A stretch of 64,000 nt of DNA from Sporosarcina psychrophila (GTDB lineage: Bacteria; Bacillota; Bacilli; Bacillales_A; Planococcaceae): positions 4,463,001-4,527,000 of the forward strand of contig NZ_CP014616.1 in assembly GCF_001590685.1 (NCBI RefSeq). Direction: 5' to 3'. Under the pieces are notes generated by a model that was not told where the DNA came from, ran no database searches, and saw only the letters and a list, made by a program, of their open reading frames with translations. Within the stretch, counting starts at the first letter, position 1. Each line of letters starts with the position of its first letter. The translations under genes and the position numbers were made by a program. Below, piece after piece: positions 26,709 to 34,737 of this stretch.

Positions 26709-26930
26709 TCATTGTTCTTCCCATTCTCTTAAACGTTTTTTCACTTCAGCTTCCAGATCTTCAAGCTTCATTAAATGATTTTCCTGGTCAGGCTGCATTT
26801 GAAACCAGTTCACTTCCTCGTCTTTATAATGTCCTTGGTATTCTTTTCCGTCCAACGTCAACTCGAAATGTAACGTTTCGTATTGTGTATCTTCAAATAT
26901 TTCTTTCCGCACATTAAAATTTTCGATCAT
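26709..26930 (-). CDS. 73-residue protein, paralogue of 32120-32341
   Basis: A small acidic cytoplasmic protein (NVRKEIFEDTQYETLHFELTL, GKEYQGHYKDEEVNWFQMQP) with a charged C-terminal helix. It is nearly identical in pattern to the gene at 32120-32341. It resembles YheE-like DUF5342 proteins in length and in the K(E/D)YQGHY segment, but I am not sure. A GGAGG site precedes the ATG. Function unknown. Confidence 0.7.
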   Translation of the reverse strand: MIENFNVRKEIFEDTQYETLHFELTLDGKEYQGHYKDEEVNWFQMQPDQENHLMKLEDLEAEVKKRLREWEEQ

Positions 26931-27145
26931 AACATCGCCTCCATTTAGTTAATTCTTTTTACAGTTTGCCATTCCTATCATGCACATTTATCAGCGATTT
27001 CTTACTTGAATCATGAAATTCATTTCACATCGTAGCATTTGTCAGCTTTGCGATTGTCTTCGAAGATAACTTGACCCCTATCGAAACCTGTAGTCCGAAA
27101 ATCGATAGCTAATAAAATGATGCTTCTTACTAAACTTGCTATAAC

Positions 27146-27170
27146 GTTTACTATATTCGTTGTCAGGTAT
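27146..27170 (+). promoter_or_regulatory. sigma-B-like promoter of csbD-like gene
   Basis: GTTTAC at 27146-27151 and AGGTAT at 27165-27170 with a 13-nt spacer, close to the consensus GTTTAA and GGGTAT. Confidence 0.5.
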
Positions 27171-27204
27171 ATAGTTGTATAATTAACCAAATGGGGGTTT
27201 TATT

Positions 27205-27534
27205 ATGAGCAACAGTTTTTCCGACAAATTCAAAGGCGCTGTAAACAAAGTAAAAGGCGAAGTGAAAGACAAATTCGATACGGCAATGGATAACGACAAG
27301 GTCGATAAGTTTAAAGGGCAAGCACAGGATAAATTTGGCGAAGTGAAAAACAAAATCGGTACCGCAATGGACAATGACAAGGTTGACAAATTTAAAGGGC
27401 AAGCGCAGGACAAATTTGGCGAAGTGAAAAACAAAATCGGTACCGCAATGGACAGCGATAAGGTCGACAAGTTTAAAGGGCAAGCACAAGATAAGTTCGG
27501 TGAACTGAAAGACAAGTTTACTAATAAAAAGTAA
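27205..27534 (+). CDS. csbD: CsbD-like stress protein with internal triplication
   Basis: A 109-residue hydrophilic Lys/Asp-rich protein. It begins SDKFKGAVNKVKGEVKDKF as CsbD proteins do, then repeats a 27-residue unit three times (TAMDNDKVDKFKG + QAQDKFGEVKNKIG). The DNA units are 81 bp and nearly identical, so the expansion is recent. CsbD is a sigma-B-controlled general stress protein of unknown biochemical role. The usual length is about 60-70 residues, as in the paralogue at 37526. Confidence 0.85.
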   Translation: MSNSFSDKFKGAVNKVKGEVKDKFDTAMDNDKVDKFKGQAQDKFGEVKNKIGTAMDNDKVDKFKGQAQDKFGEVKNKIGTAMDSDKVDKFKGQAQDKFGELKDKFTNKK

Positions 27535-27616
27535 CATTGGAAGATCCACACTAAAAGTACGTTATCTAACGCAAAAAACTGATTCGTAAAAAGCAGTGCC
27601 TTTGTTCCCGTTACAT

Positions 27617-27638
27617 GAAGTAAGGTACTTCTTTTTCG
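27617..27638 (+). terminator. terminator of csbD-like gene
   Basis: GAAGT, loop, ACTTC then TTTTT. Confidence 0.5.
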
Positions 27639-27656
27639 ATCAATTTTTATCAGGTA

Positions 27657-27715
27657 AGAAAAGCCCTAGAGTCTAGACACTACTTCAATTGAAAAACGTA
27701 TAATTTCTTATCTTT
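27657..27715. repeat. family C interspersed repeat, copy 3
   Basis: AGAAAAGCCCTAGAGTCTAGACACTACTTC then GAAAAACGTATAATTTCTT; a short copy matching 47072-47131. Confidence 0.6.
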
Positions 27716-27744
27716 TCCCCAAAACCAGTAATCCTTCAGCCGTT

Positions 27745-27800
27745 AAAACCATAATAGGTAATCATGTGCACTGTCATTTCAGCGTACACGATTACCTTTT
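27745..27800 (-). terminator. terminator of the gene at 27800-28207
   Basis: AGGTAATC, then GATTACCTTTTT across a longer loop that includes GTGCACTG. The paralogue at 36909 ends with a related hairpin. Confidence 0.6.
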
Positions 27801-28207
27801 TATGTGTGCAAACCTTCAAAGCCACGTATCGGAATTCGATCTTCCTCTAATCGGATCTCGTCTAACGAAACTTCAATTATATATTCAAACTTCCCGTAAG
27901 CTTGCACGTCGACCTTCTCTTTGACAAAAGAATTATTTGTCACAAGCGCAACTTTACCAGTCTTTTCATTGTATCCTTCTAAAGAAAATCGATAGCCTGC
28001 GATCATTGCATACGGAACGATTTCATAAGCATCCTCCAATTCCCTAATGGAAACTGGTTTAATGAAAATCTGTTTTTCCCCATTTTTCCTTACGAACCCA
28101 TTCTCCATGTCTAAAGGATTTTCCGATTGTAAGTAGTATTGTCGTTGATAGGAAATTAGTTCAAACTCTTTGTTTCCCCATACAGCAAAACGTCCTTTTC
28201 TTATCAC
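27800..28207 (-). CDS. hypothetical protein, paralogue of 36909-37313
   Basis: A 135-residue soluble protein (MIRKGRFAVWGNKEFELISYQRQYYL, GYRFSLEGYNEKTGKVALVTNNSFVKE) ending EEDRIPIRGFEGLHT. It is similar end to end to the protein at 36909-37313, and both lie next to a csbD gene. Its composition suggests a beta-rich fold. I do not recognise a family and propose no function. A GGGGGAG site precedes the start. Confidence 0.65.
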   Translation of the reverse strand: MIRKGRFAVWGNKEFELISYQRQYYLQSENPLDMENGFVRKNGEKQIFIKPVSIRELEDAYEIVPYAMIAGYRFSLEGYNEKTGKVALVTNNSFVKEKVDVQAYGKFEYIIEVSLDEIRLEEDRIPIRGFEGLHT

Positions 28208-28334
28208 TTCATCTCCCCCACTAGTTATATTATATATCCATTATACATAATAGATTGAAAATTGTGTATACATTTTTCGTCATATTTCAACAAAAAAACC
28301 TGGTAGAATTACACATAAAAAAGCTGGTTTTTCA

Positions 28335-29044
28335 CTATATATGTTGAATTAAAGAATCCCATTGAATCTACTGTGGCGCTCAATAAGGAGAGAGTTTTAA
28401 TTCACGGTGTGGATTGTAGAACGCTTGGCGCTTTGGGGATGCCTTTGTCGCGCCTGCGCTAGGGTGTACATTATCGAGAGAAATGTAATTTTGAGATGTA
28501 TATGCTGAGATTATAAGGTGATTGCTATTTGACACTATATAAATTGAAATAAAGCATTCCATTGAACCGCTACGGCGCTAGTGGATGCCTCCCACATAAG
28601 CCAGATGAGGTATTCTTTAACCTATCTGGAATAACCTCTTGGCATTAACTGTATAATTTCTGCAAAGAACGCAGAAATTATACAAACCGAACTCTTCGTT
28701 GTTCGGTTGGCTACCCCTGTTAAGGCGCCTTCGCTCAGTATATATACCGGATTCAACATATATAATTATAGTCAAGAAATCCGCACTCTAGGTTACGGAT
28801 TTCATCACCGCTAATGAAATGCGCTTTCTCACACAGACCATCCAGCGTAGGCGCGACTTCGTGGTAGCCGAAGCGATAAGACCGAAAGTGGTTTCCTTTC
28901 TGGCTTATCGCGGGAGGCATCCACAAAGCGTCGAAGCGGTATTGGTAGGAGTTCTATTTCGCTTCAAGTATTAGAACTTTTCAGATATTTCCCGAAAGCC
29001 CTTGTAAAGCGCATATGCCCTATTCATTTGTTCAACATATATAG
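28335..29044. mobile_element. family A repeat, long form (710 bp) with a nested copy
   Basis: The ends are the inverted repeat CTATATATGTTGAA (28335-28348) and its complement (29031-29044). The outer sequence matches the element at 11298-11952 in inverted orientation. A second, smaller family A element (CTATATAAATTGAAATAAAG to TTCAACATATATAA, about 28535-28765) interrupts it. The uninterrupted sequence is visible at about 11735-11765. No gene is seen. It includes a hairpin TAATTTCTGC/GCAGAAATTA near 28655-28682. Confidence 0.75.
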
Positions 29045-29231
29045 TATCTTGCCCCTCCAACTTTTATCCCATCATAATAAACCCGTGATAACTGTTCTGA
29101 GAATGCCATACAAGTACAAGCATTAAAAATCGGTTCTTCACCATTCAAAAATAACTTAAAATGAAAACATCAACAAAGAAACAACTGCCTATTACAGAAA
29201 ACGCTATATCGAACAAAGTAAATTCCCTCAA
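29045..29231. other. intergenic, nothing recognised
   Basis: AT-rich sequence between the mobile element and a terminator; no gene or motif seen. Confidence 0.4.
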
Positions 29232-29282
29232 TCCCTAAAAAAAAGCAGTGTCCATTCACTTATTGTGAATGGGCACTGCTTT
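29232..29282 (-). terminator. terminator of HEPN-like/CBS gene
   Basis: AAAAAGCAGTGTCCATTCAC and its complement around a short loop, with the T run on the minus strand. Confidence 0.85.
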
Positions 29283-29987
29283 TTAATCTATTTTCATCAG
29301 ATCCAGCGGTGTAATAATTCCAAGTAGTTTCTCTTCCGGTCTTCCACTTTCCGTAATGAGAAGTGCCTCAAGACGTTTTCCTTCAGCAACAGACTTTTTA
29401 AAATATTCCTCCGCTTCATAAACAGAAAGATCCATTCTTATAAATCGATACGTGTTTTTTTGTTTTTCATGGGAATAAATGTCGAGAAGCGTCGGCATTT
29501 CCCGGGAAATTATTTCATCTGTCATATTATCTGCAAGCCAATACGTAATGCCTGTCGCAGTAACAAGCCCAATGAATTTATTGCTCTGATAAATTGGTAT
29601 CTGATTGAACTTTTTTTCCCGGATTAGTTTCAATCCGGAGGCAAGTGTATCAGTAGCTTGTAATATATGGACTTTTCGTAAAAACATATCACCGACTGTA
29701 ACAGGTTTCGAAAGTTCTCGGTCAATGTATTCAATTAGTTCCACAATATCATCATGTGGTTCTGCAATTGCATATTGAATATCAGTCCGATTATGGACAA
29801 TTGCATTGCGTAAATCACCACATTCCCGCAAATCCCGCTCAAATTTCCGAATAACCGCATTCAAATGCTTGGATTTATCAATCAATCGCTGGAAAGACAT
29901 ATAGCTGCTTAAGCCACTTATTTTTTCCAAAGATTTTTCAATACGGTTAAATGCGAATATGAAGCGATCTGAATTGCGTGTAGTCAT
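29283..29987 (-). CDS. CBS-domain protein with HEPN-like N-terminal helical domain
   Basis: A 234-residue cytoplasmic protein. The first 95 residues are helical and contain DLRNAIVHNR; Arg60-Asn61-x3-His65 fits the RX4-6H motif of HEPN domains. Residues 95-234 form a CBS pair (VGDMFLRKVHILQATDTLASGLKLIREKKFNQIPIY, GLVTATGI, then a second unit ending LGIITPLDLMKID). CBS pairs sense adenine nucleotides. HEPN domains are often RNases or dimerisation modules. The combination suggests a nucleotide-gated protein; activity is not shown. GGGAGGGG precedes the start. Confidence 0.75.
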   Translation of the reverse strand: MTTRNSDRFIFAFNRIEKSLEKISGLSSYMSFQRLIDKSKHLNAVIRKFERDLRECGDLRNAIVHNRTDIQYAIAEPHDDIVELIEYIDRELSKPVTVGDMFLRKVHILQATDTLASGLKLIREKKFNQIPIYQSNKFIGLVTATGITYWLADNMTDEIISREMPTLLDIYSHEKQKNTYRFIRMDLSVYEAEEYFKKSVAEGKRLEALLITESGRPEEKLLGIITPLDLMKID

Positions 29988-30008
29988 CTAGAACCCCTCC
30001 CTTTCAGA

Positions 30009-30032
30009 ATAATTCGTCTTTATACGAATTAT
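30009..30032 (-). promoter_or_regulatory. inverted repeat overlapping promoter of CBS gene
   Basis: ATAATTCGT and ACGAATTAT arms around 6 nt, overlapping a TATAAT-like -10 element read toward the CBS gene. It is a likely operator, regulator unknown. Confidence 0.5.
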
Positions 30033-30047
30033 ACCACAAAGGGTTAT

Positions 30048-30830
30048 TTACACTGTTGTTTTTGCCGCATTCCGTTTCGACATAAATACTCCGAATACGA
30101 TTAAGATGACGATTAGTATCACTGTCAGACCCGAACTCATCCATAAATCCGACAGTTCAGAGTTCGAATCGAACCAATAGGATGCATACATCGACAATTT
30201 CCATGGTGATACTGTCCAATAGGTACCGATAAGCGAATCTATAATTTGGTAGACAAGTGTAATTAGAATCGCTAGGCCCGCCGCCCCACCTGTCGGAAGC
30301 CATGCGCTTAGCGCTAAAACAACAGTGACAACGAAGACGAGCCATAAACTATACGTCGCAACAAAAGCAAATATTGCCCCTGCATCTACATGGTTAAAAA
30401 GGATTTCAATATAATACCAGGCAGCCATAAAGCCGAGCCAGACGCTTCCAAGTACAATCCCATTAACGACCAGCCACTTACTTAAAAAGTAATTTCGAAA
30501 TGACATTGGGCGAACATATAGTAATGTGGCCGTTCCATTTTTCCGCTCTCCTGAAATCGTCCCCATGAAAGCAAGAATTATAACGAGAATACCGATCATT
30601 TGATATTGCCCCAGCAATGACTGGAAGATATCCTCTCCTTTGAACTCTGGCCATAAGAATTCAGCTTCTTCTGGCATATTACCTACACTTCTCATAATTT
30701 CAGGCAAAAAATGATTCGTTACGGGCTCCAAAATACCGAATATAATAAAGACGAGAGGAATCCATAACATTTTGAAATTCCGTGTATGTTCACGCCATTC
30801 TTTCTGCAATAACACACTAAATCCATTCAT
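30048..30830 (-). CDS. ABC-2 type permease (YxlG-like)
   Basis: A 260-residue membrane protein with six TM segments and an ABC-2 exporter pattern: LLQKEWREHTRNFKMLWIPLVF at the N-terminus, GTISGERKNGTATLLYVRPMSFRNYFLSKW, then paired hydrophobic helices. It shares a base with the ATPase gene upstream (stop/start at 30830). With that ATPase and the PLDc_N protein it forms the yxlEFG arrangement of Bacillus. Substrate unknown. Confidence 0.8.
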   Translation of the reverse strand: MNGFSVLLQKEWREHTRNFKMLWIPLVFIIFGILEPVTNHFLPEIMRSVGNMPEEAEFLWPEFKGEDIFQSLLGQYQMIGILVIILAFMGTISGERKNGTATLLYVRPMSFRNYFLSKWLVVNGIVLGSVWLGFMAAWYYIEILFNHVDAGAIFAFVATYSLWLVFVVTVVLALSAWLPTGGAAGLAILITLVYQIIDSLIGTYWTVSPWKLSMYASYWFDSNSELSDLWMSSGLTVILIVILIVFGVFMSKRNAAKTTV

Positions 30831-31729
30831 TAGACCACCGCCACTTTCATGAAGATATCTTCAAGGCTCGCCGTCTGCAGTTCCACTTTTCTCACTAAGA
30901 ATTTGCCTGCGGTTAACATGGATAGGACCGATGACATTTCAGCTTCTTCCAACCGAACGTCAATCGAAACAACCAACCCTTTTGATGTCACTTGCCATGC
31001 AGTTGCTTCCATAAAGCGCTGCAACTCTTGCATCCCTTCGAATTCAATGACGATTCGCGGTTCCGCATAGCGCGCACGTACTTCATCAAGTGAACCGTGT
31101 TCGACAAGTTTCCCATGCCGTAAGAACAGCAACTGGTCTGTCATTTCTTCAGCGTCATTTAAAATATGGGTTGAATATAAAATCGTCGTTTTTCTTTGCA
31201 AGTCTTTCAACAAATCCATCACTTGACGGCGCCCAACTGGATCAAGTGCAGATACCGGCTCATCGAGTAAAAGTAGTTTTGGTTTATGGACAATTGCCTG
31301 CGCAAGCCCCAGACGCTGTTTCATTCCTCCGGAAAAAGTGCCCGTCTTTTTGTTCATCGCTTCGCCTAGGCCTACAAATTCCAAGGTCTTTTTCGCTTCT
31401 ATTCTTGCTTGTTTTGTTTCCACCCCACTTAGTCGTGCAGCCATTTCAGTAAATTCAAGTGCAGATAGCCAAGGAAAGAACTTTGGATATTGTGGAAGAA
31501 ATCCGATAATCGAACGGATATCCTGCTTTGCAGCACCCTGGAACTGTATTGATCCGCTTGTTGGCGAGACTAACCCTGCAAGCATAGACAGTGTCGTAGT
31601 TTTTCCAGCTCCATTTGGCCCTATCAAAGCCGTTGCTGTATGTTCTTCAAGTTCGAACGAGACAGCATCCACTACATGATTATTGATATATTTCTTCGTC
31701 AAATTATCCACTTGAAGTAAATTTGTCAT
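30830..31729 (-). CDS. ABC exporter ATPase (YxlF-like)
   Basis: A 299-residue ATPase. ATG 31729 (MTNLLQVDNLTKKY) has GGGAGG upstream; the longer frame to 31801 is not needed. Walker A GPNGAGKTT, signature FSGGMKQRLGLAQA, Walker B LLLLDEPVSALDP, then a C-terminal regulatory domain. It overlaps the PLDc_N gene by 4 nt. A decayed relative lies at 38992-39235. Confidence 0.88.
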   Translation of the reverse strand: MTNLLQVDNLTKKYINNHVVDAVSFELEEHTATALIGPNGAGKTTTLSMLAGLVSPTSGSIQFQGAAKQDIRSIIGFLPQYPKFFPWLSALEFTEMAARLSGVETKQARIEAKKTLEFVGLGEAMNKKTGTFSGGMKQRLGLAQAIVHKPKLLLLDEPVSALDPVGRRQVMDLLKDLQRKTTILYSTHILNDAEEMTDQLLFLRHGKLVEHGSLDEVRARYAEPRIVIEFEGMQELQRFMEATAWQVTSKGLVVSIDVRLEEAEMSSVLSMLTAGKFLVRKVELQTASLEDIFMKVAVV

Positions 31730-31926
31730 ACTTGCCGCCTCCCAAAGATAAAGTACAGTATTGATCCAATCAAATTGCCAAGAACAATGATGAAAATCCA
31801 CATGATAAATGGACCGTTCGTCCGTCTATGGCGAATAACATCAACGAGTGCAACAATCATCAAAATGAATTGAAGTACAATCAATGGCATAAGAAGATTC
31901 CAAGGAATACTCGCGAGCTCAGACAT
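31726..31926 (-). CDS. PLDc_N-domain small membrane protein (YxlE-like)
   Basis: A 66-residue protein with two TM helices (LLMPLIVLQFILMIVALVDVIRH, GPFIMWIFIIVLGNLIGSILYFIFGR). It matches the short PLDc_N proteins such as YxlE. ATG 31926 has AAAGGGTGTGAAG upstream. It heads the three-gene ABC set. In B. subtilis the equivalent genes follow sigY; no sigma factor is found here. Confidence 0.8.
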   Translation of the reverse strand: MSELASIPWNLLMPLIVLQFILMIVALVDVIRHRRTNGPFIMWIFIIVLGNLIGSILYFIFGRRQV

Positions 31927-31975
31927 AAACTTCACACCCTTTCTAACTATTAATGGTAAATTCAGTATACCACGA

Positions 31976-31998
31976 CTGTTATACGTTGTATATAACAG
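31976..31998 (-). promoter_or_regulatory. inverted repeat upstream of yxlEFG-like operon
   Basis: CTGTTATA and TATAACAG arms around 7 nt, about 50 nt before the first start codon and next to a TATACT -10 candidate. A GntR (YtrA-like) or TetR operator is possible. Confidence 0.45.
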
Positions 31999-32070
31999 AA
32001 ATAACGAAATAGTTATGATGCTAAAGAAGCTTATCAGTGCCACTCGAAACAACTCACTTGACGGTATATA

Positions 32071-32102
32071 AAAAAACTACCCAGTCACTAGGTAGTTTTC
32101 AA
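32071..32102 (-). terminator. terminator of 73-residue paralogue gene
   Basis: AAAACTACC, a 9-nt loop and GGTAGTTTT. Confidence 0.75.
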
Positions 32103-32119
32103 TCAAATCTTGATTTAAT

Positions 32120-32341
32120 TTAATCTTCTTTCCACTCTTTAATACGTTTTTTCACTTCAACTTCCAAATCTTCAAGCTTCATCTCATGATTTTCTTGATC
32201 AGGCTGCATTTGAAACCAGCTCACTTCATTCTCTTTATAATGACCTTGATATTCCTTACTGTCCAACGTCAACTCGAAGTGTAATGTTTCATTTGGCGTA
32301 TCTTCAAATATTTCTTTCCTCACATTAAATTTACCAATCAT
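32120..32341 (-). CDS. 73-residue protein, paralogue of 26709-26930
   Basis: MIGKFNVRKEIFEDTPNETL and then HFELTLDSKEYQGHY, WFQMQPDQENHEMKLEDLE: the same protein as at 26709 with scattered changes. GGAGATGAAG precedes the start. The duplicate sits just upstream of the yxlEFG-like operon. Function unknown, possibly DUF5342-like. Confidence 0.7.
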   Translation of the reverse strand: MIGKFNVRKEIFEDTPNETLHFELTLDSKEYQGHYKENEVSWFQMQPDQENHEMKLEDLEVEVKKRIKEWKED

Positions 32342-32434
32342 CTCTTCATCTCCTCCATTTCGCTCATGTAGAACTTCTTCCTCCCCGCCCTAAGCACTTT
32401 CAGGCTTATATTCCCTCAAAGAAAAGGGGGGATT

Positions 32435-33121
32435 TCATGCCACTGTATTTGTAGATGTTGATTGTTTTGCTACAGCTTTTCTGTTTGCTGGAGATAAAAC
32501 ACGTTCCAGCCATCCCATAAAGAGGTCCGCGATGACCGCCATTAATGCGGTTGGAATTGCTCCGGCCAAAATAATGGATGCTCCATCTGTCACATTCGTC
32601 CCTCGAATAATAATGGAGCCGAGTCCTCCACCACCGATAAAAGCTCCAATTGTTGCCACACCAATTGCAATAACAAGAGCGGTCCGCAAACCTGCCATGA
32701 TAACTGATAACGATAGCGGAAGTTCTACCATGAAGAGCATCTGCGTCCGTGTCATCCCCATTGCACGACCAGCTTCTAAAATAGGTTTTTCTACACTTTT
32801 TATACCTGTATACGTATTTTTTATAATAGGTAGCAAAGAGTACAAAAATAAACTCATAACAACTGTGTTCGGTCCAAGACCCATCGCAAGCATTAGAACA
32901 GCAAGCATTGCAAGGGCTGGAATAGTTTGAATAATATTCGTTACCGATAACACCCATCCACTCAATTTACCGTATCGGGCAATAAGAATACCCACTGGAA
33001 TACCAACAAGCGCCGCGAACAGGACTCCGTATGCAGACATAAGGAAATGCCTGACAAACTGATCCCACACATACGTGCCATTCACTGTGTAGTATGACCA
33101 AAGTTCTTGTAACGTTTCCAT
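32435..33121 (-). CDS. opuCD: glycine betaine/carnitine/choline ABC permease OpuCD
   Basis: A 228-residue permease with about five to six TM segments (LMSAYGVLFAALVGIPVGILI, PALAMLAVLMLAMGLGPNTVV) and the coupling loop LEAGRAMGMTRTQMLFMVELPLSLSVIMAG. It ends the opuC operon, 18 nt after opuCC. It forms the channel with OpuCB for osmoprotectant uptake. Confidence 0.9.
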   Translation of the reverse strand: METLQELWSYYTVNGTYVWDQFVRHFLMSAYGVLFAALVGIPVGILIARYGKLSGWVLSVTNIIQTIPALAMLAVLMLAMGLGPNTVVMSLFLYSLLPIIKNTYTGIKSVEKPILEAGRAMGMTRTQMLFMVELPLSLSVIMAGLRTALVIAIGVATIGAFIGGGGLGSIIIRGTNVTDGASIILAGAIPTALMAVIADLFMGWLERVLSPANRKAVAKQSTSTNTVA

Positions 33122-33139
33122 TCATTCACCCCCCGTGAT

Positions 33140-34054
33140 TCAGTTGAAGTAATTGTTTTCTTCCAAAAATTCTTGTGCCACGATTGCAGGTTCTTTTTTA
33201 TTAACATCCGCCTCGTAATTTAAACGTGTCATTGTTTCTCCGTCTATTTTACCTGCAAGTTTTTTCAGGATTATATCAATTTCTGGATGCTGTTCTATTA
33301 CATCTTTTCGCGTCACAGGTGAACATTCATAAGGCGGAAAAAACTTCTTGTCGTCTTCAAGCGTCTTCAAATTAAATGCTTTCAAACGTCCGTCAGTACT
33401 ATAGGCCAAAACGACATCCATCTTACCACTATTCACCGCTTGGTAGACGAGCCCCAGAGACATGGGCAATGCTTCTCCGAATGTAAATCCATATGTATCA
33501 ACGAATCCTTCATAGCCATCTCCTGCCCTGTTCAACCATGAGTTGTCTACACCCAGCGTTAAATCATCAGCTATCTTTTCTATATCCGAGACAGTTTCAA
33601 GTCCTTCTTTTTCAGCAAGGGCGGCTGTTACTGTGAGCGCATACGTATTTTGGAACCCGTATGAATCGTACCAAACCTGGTCAAATCGTTTATCAAACTC
33701 TTCCTGGACCAGCGTCATTGCCTCTTCTGGATCTGCTAGGGGCTCTACTTCTAAAATACTCGACATATCAGTACCCGTGTAGCGTGCAGCTGTAATATCT
33801 ACTTGCCCGCTCGTCAACGCCTGGTGCTGGATGATTGAAGTTCCTAAATTTTCCACCATTTCAACATTCAAATCTGTTTCTTTTTCAATCATAAGTCGAA
33901 TCATATGACCCAGTGTCGATGTTTCCGTACTTGTAAGTGTTGCAATTCGAATTGTGTCATTACCTCCTCCGAGGCCTGGAAGTGAACAACCCCCAATCAG
34001 CAGGCTGGTGGCCAATAATGGAAGTACTATTCTTTTCATACTTTTTCTGAACAC
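33140..34054 (-). CDS. opuCC: glycine betaine/carnitine/choline-binding lipoprotein OpuCC
   Basis: A 304-residue lipoprotein. The GTG at 34054 is chosen because AAGGAGGG lies seven bases upstream; ATG 34039 is an alternative. The lipobox is IGGC. Typical blocks: IRIATLTSTETSTLGHMIRLMIE, GTSIIQHQALTSGQVDITAARYTGT, LVYQAVNSGKMDVVLAYSTDGR and DDKKFFPPYECSPV. It captures betaine, carnitine or choline outside the membrane. Confidence 0.9.
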   Translation of the reverse strand: MFRKSMKRIVLPLLATSLLIGGCSLPGLGGGNDTIRIATLTSTETSTLGHMIRLMIEKETDLNVEMVENLGTSIIQHQALTSGQVDITAARYTGTDMSSILEVEPLADPEEAMTLVQEEFDKRFDQVWYDSYGFQNTYALTVTAALAEKEGLETVSDIEKIADDLTLGVDNSWLNRAGDGYEGFVDTYGFTFGEALPMSLGLVYQAVNSGKMDVVLAYSTDGRLKAFNLKTLEDDKKFFPPYECSPVTRKDVIEQHPEIDIILKKLAGKIDGETMTRLNYEADVNKKEPAIVAQEFLEENNYFN

Positions 34055-34067
34055 TCTTTTTCCCTCC

Positions 34068-34724
34068 TTAAGAAACCACTTTTCTGCTTTCTTTAAGTCC
34101 TTTTGGCGTAGCGAAGGATTCAAAACGACCGAGCAGGAAATCGACTAGTAGCGCAAGCAACGTAACTGGTATCGCCCCACCAATAATCAAGTCTGTCCTA
34201 AATAGATTCAGACCATCAAAGATAAAGTCCCCAAGCCCACCTCCACCAATGAATGATGCAAGTGTTGCCCATCCAATAAGGTAGACTGCAGACAGCCTTA
34301 CACCAGCCATAATAACAGGAATTGCCAGAGGAAGTTCAACGTTCATCGTACGTTCAAACGCCGTCATTCCCATTCCCCTACCTGCCTCCACGAGATCCTG
34401 ATTGACCTCTTTCACACCGATAAACGTATTTCTAAGGATTGGCAACATCGAATAAAGGAATAAAGCAACAATTGCGGGTGTTTTCCCGATTCCCAGAAGT
34501 GGTATGAAGAACGCAAGAATCGCAAGACTAGGGAATGTCTGGATAACTCCAACTACTCCCAATACAAAACCAGCAATCTTCGGCACTTTTGTAAGCATTA
34601 TTCCAATTGGTACTGCAACAAGGATTCCAAGAAAAAGTGCAATAAATGATATATACAGATGTTCCCAAGTCTTCGTTGCCAACTGGCTTCCATACTCAGA
34701 GAAAAAATCAATAAATCCGTTCAT
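34068..34724 (-). CDS. opuCB: osmoprotectant ABC permease OpuCB
   Basis: A 218-residue permease, paralogue of OpuCD: LYISFIALFLGILVAVPIGIML, TFPSLAILAFFIPLLGIGKTPAI, coupling loop VEAGRGMGMTAFERTMNVELPLAIPVIMAG and a conserved FIGGGGLGDFIFDGL. It lies between opuCA (13-nt gap) and opuCC. Confidence 0.9.
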   Translation of the reverse strand: MNGFIDFFSEYGSQLATKTWEHLYISFIALFLGILVAVPIGIMLTKVPKIAGFVLGVVGVIQTFPSLAILAFFIPLLGIGKTPAIVALFLYSMLPILRNTFIGVKEVNQDLVEAGRGMGMTAFERTMNVELPLAIPVIMAGVRLSAVYLIGWATLASFIGGGGLGDFIFDGLNLFRTDLIIGGAIPVTLLALLVDFLLGRFESFATPKGLKESRKVVS

Positions 34725-34737
34725 TCAAAAACCTCCT

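Noticed and set aside
27163..27551. Two long repetitive open frames on the minus strand opposite the csbD-like gene
   Set aside because: They mirror the 81-bp repeats of the real plus-strand gene, lack ribosome sites and show no family pattern.
28380..28562. 60-codon minus-strand frame
   Set aside because: It falls inside a non-coding mobile repeat.
32406..32957. 183-codon minus-strand frame within opuCD
   Set aside because: It is the shifted frame of the permease gene; its Tyr/Cys/Arg-rich product is not a protein pattern.
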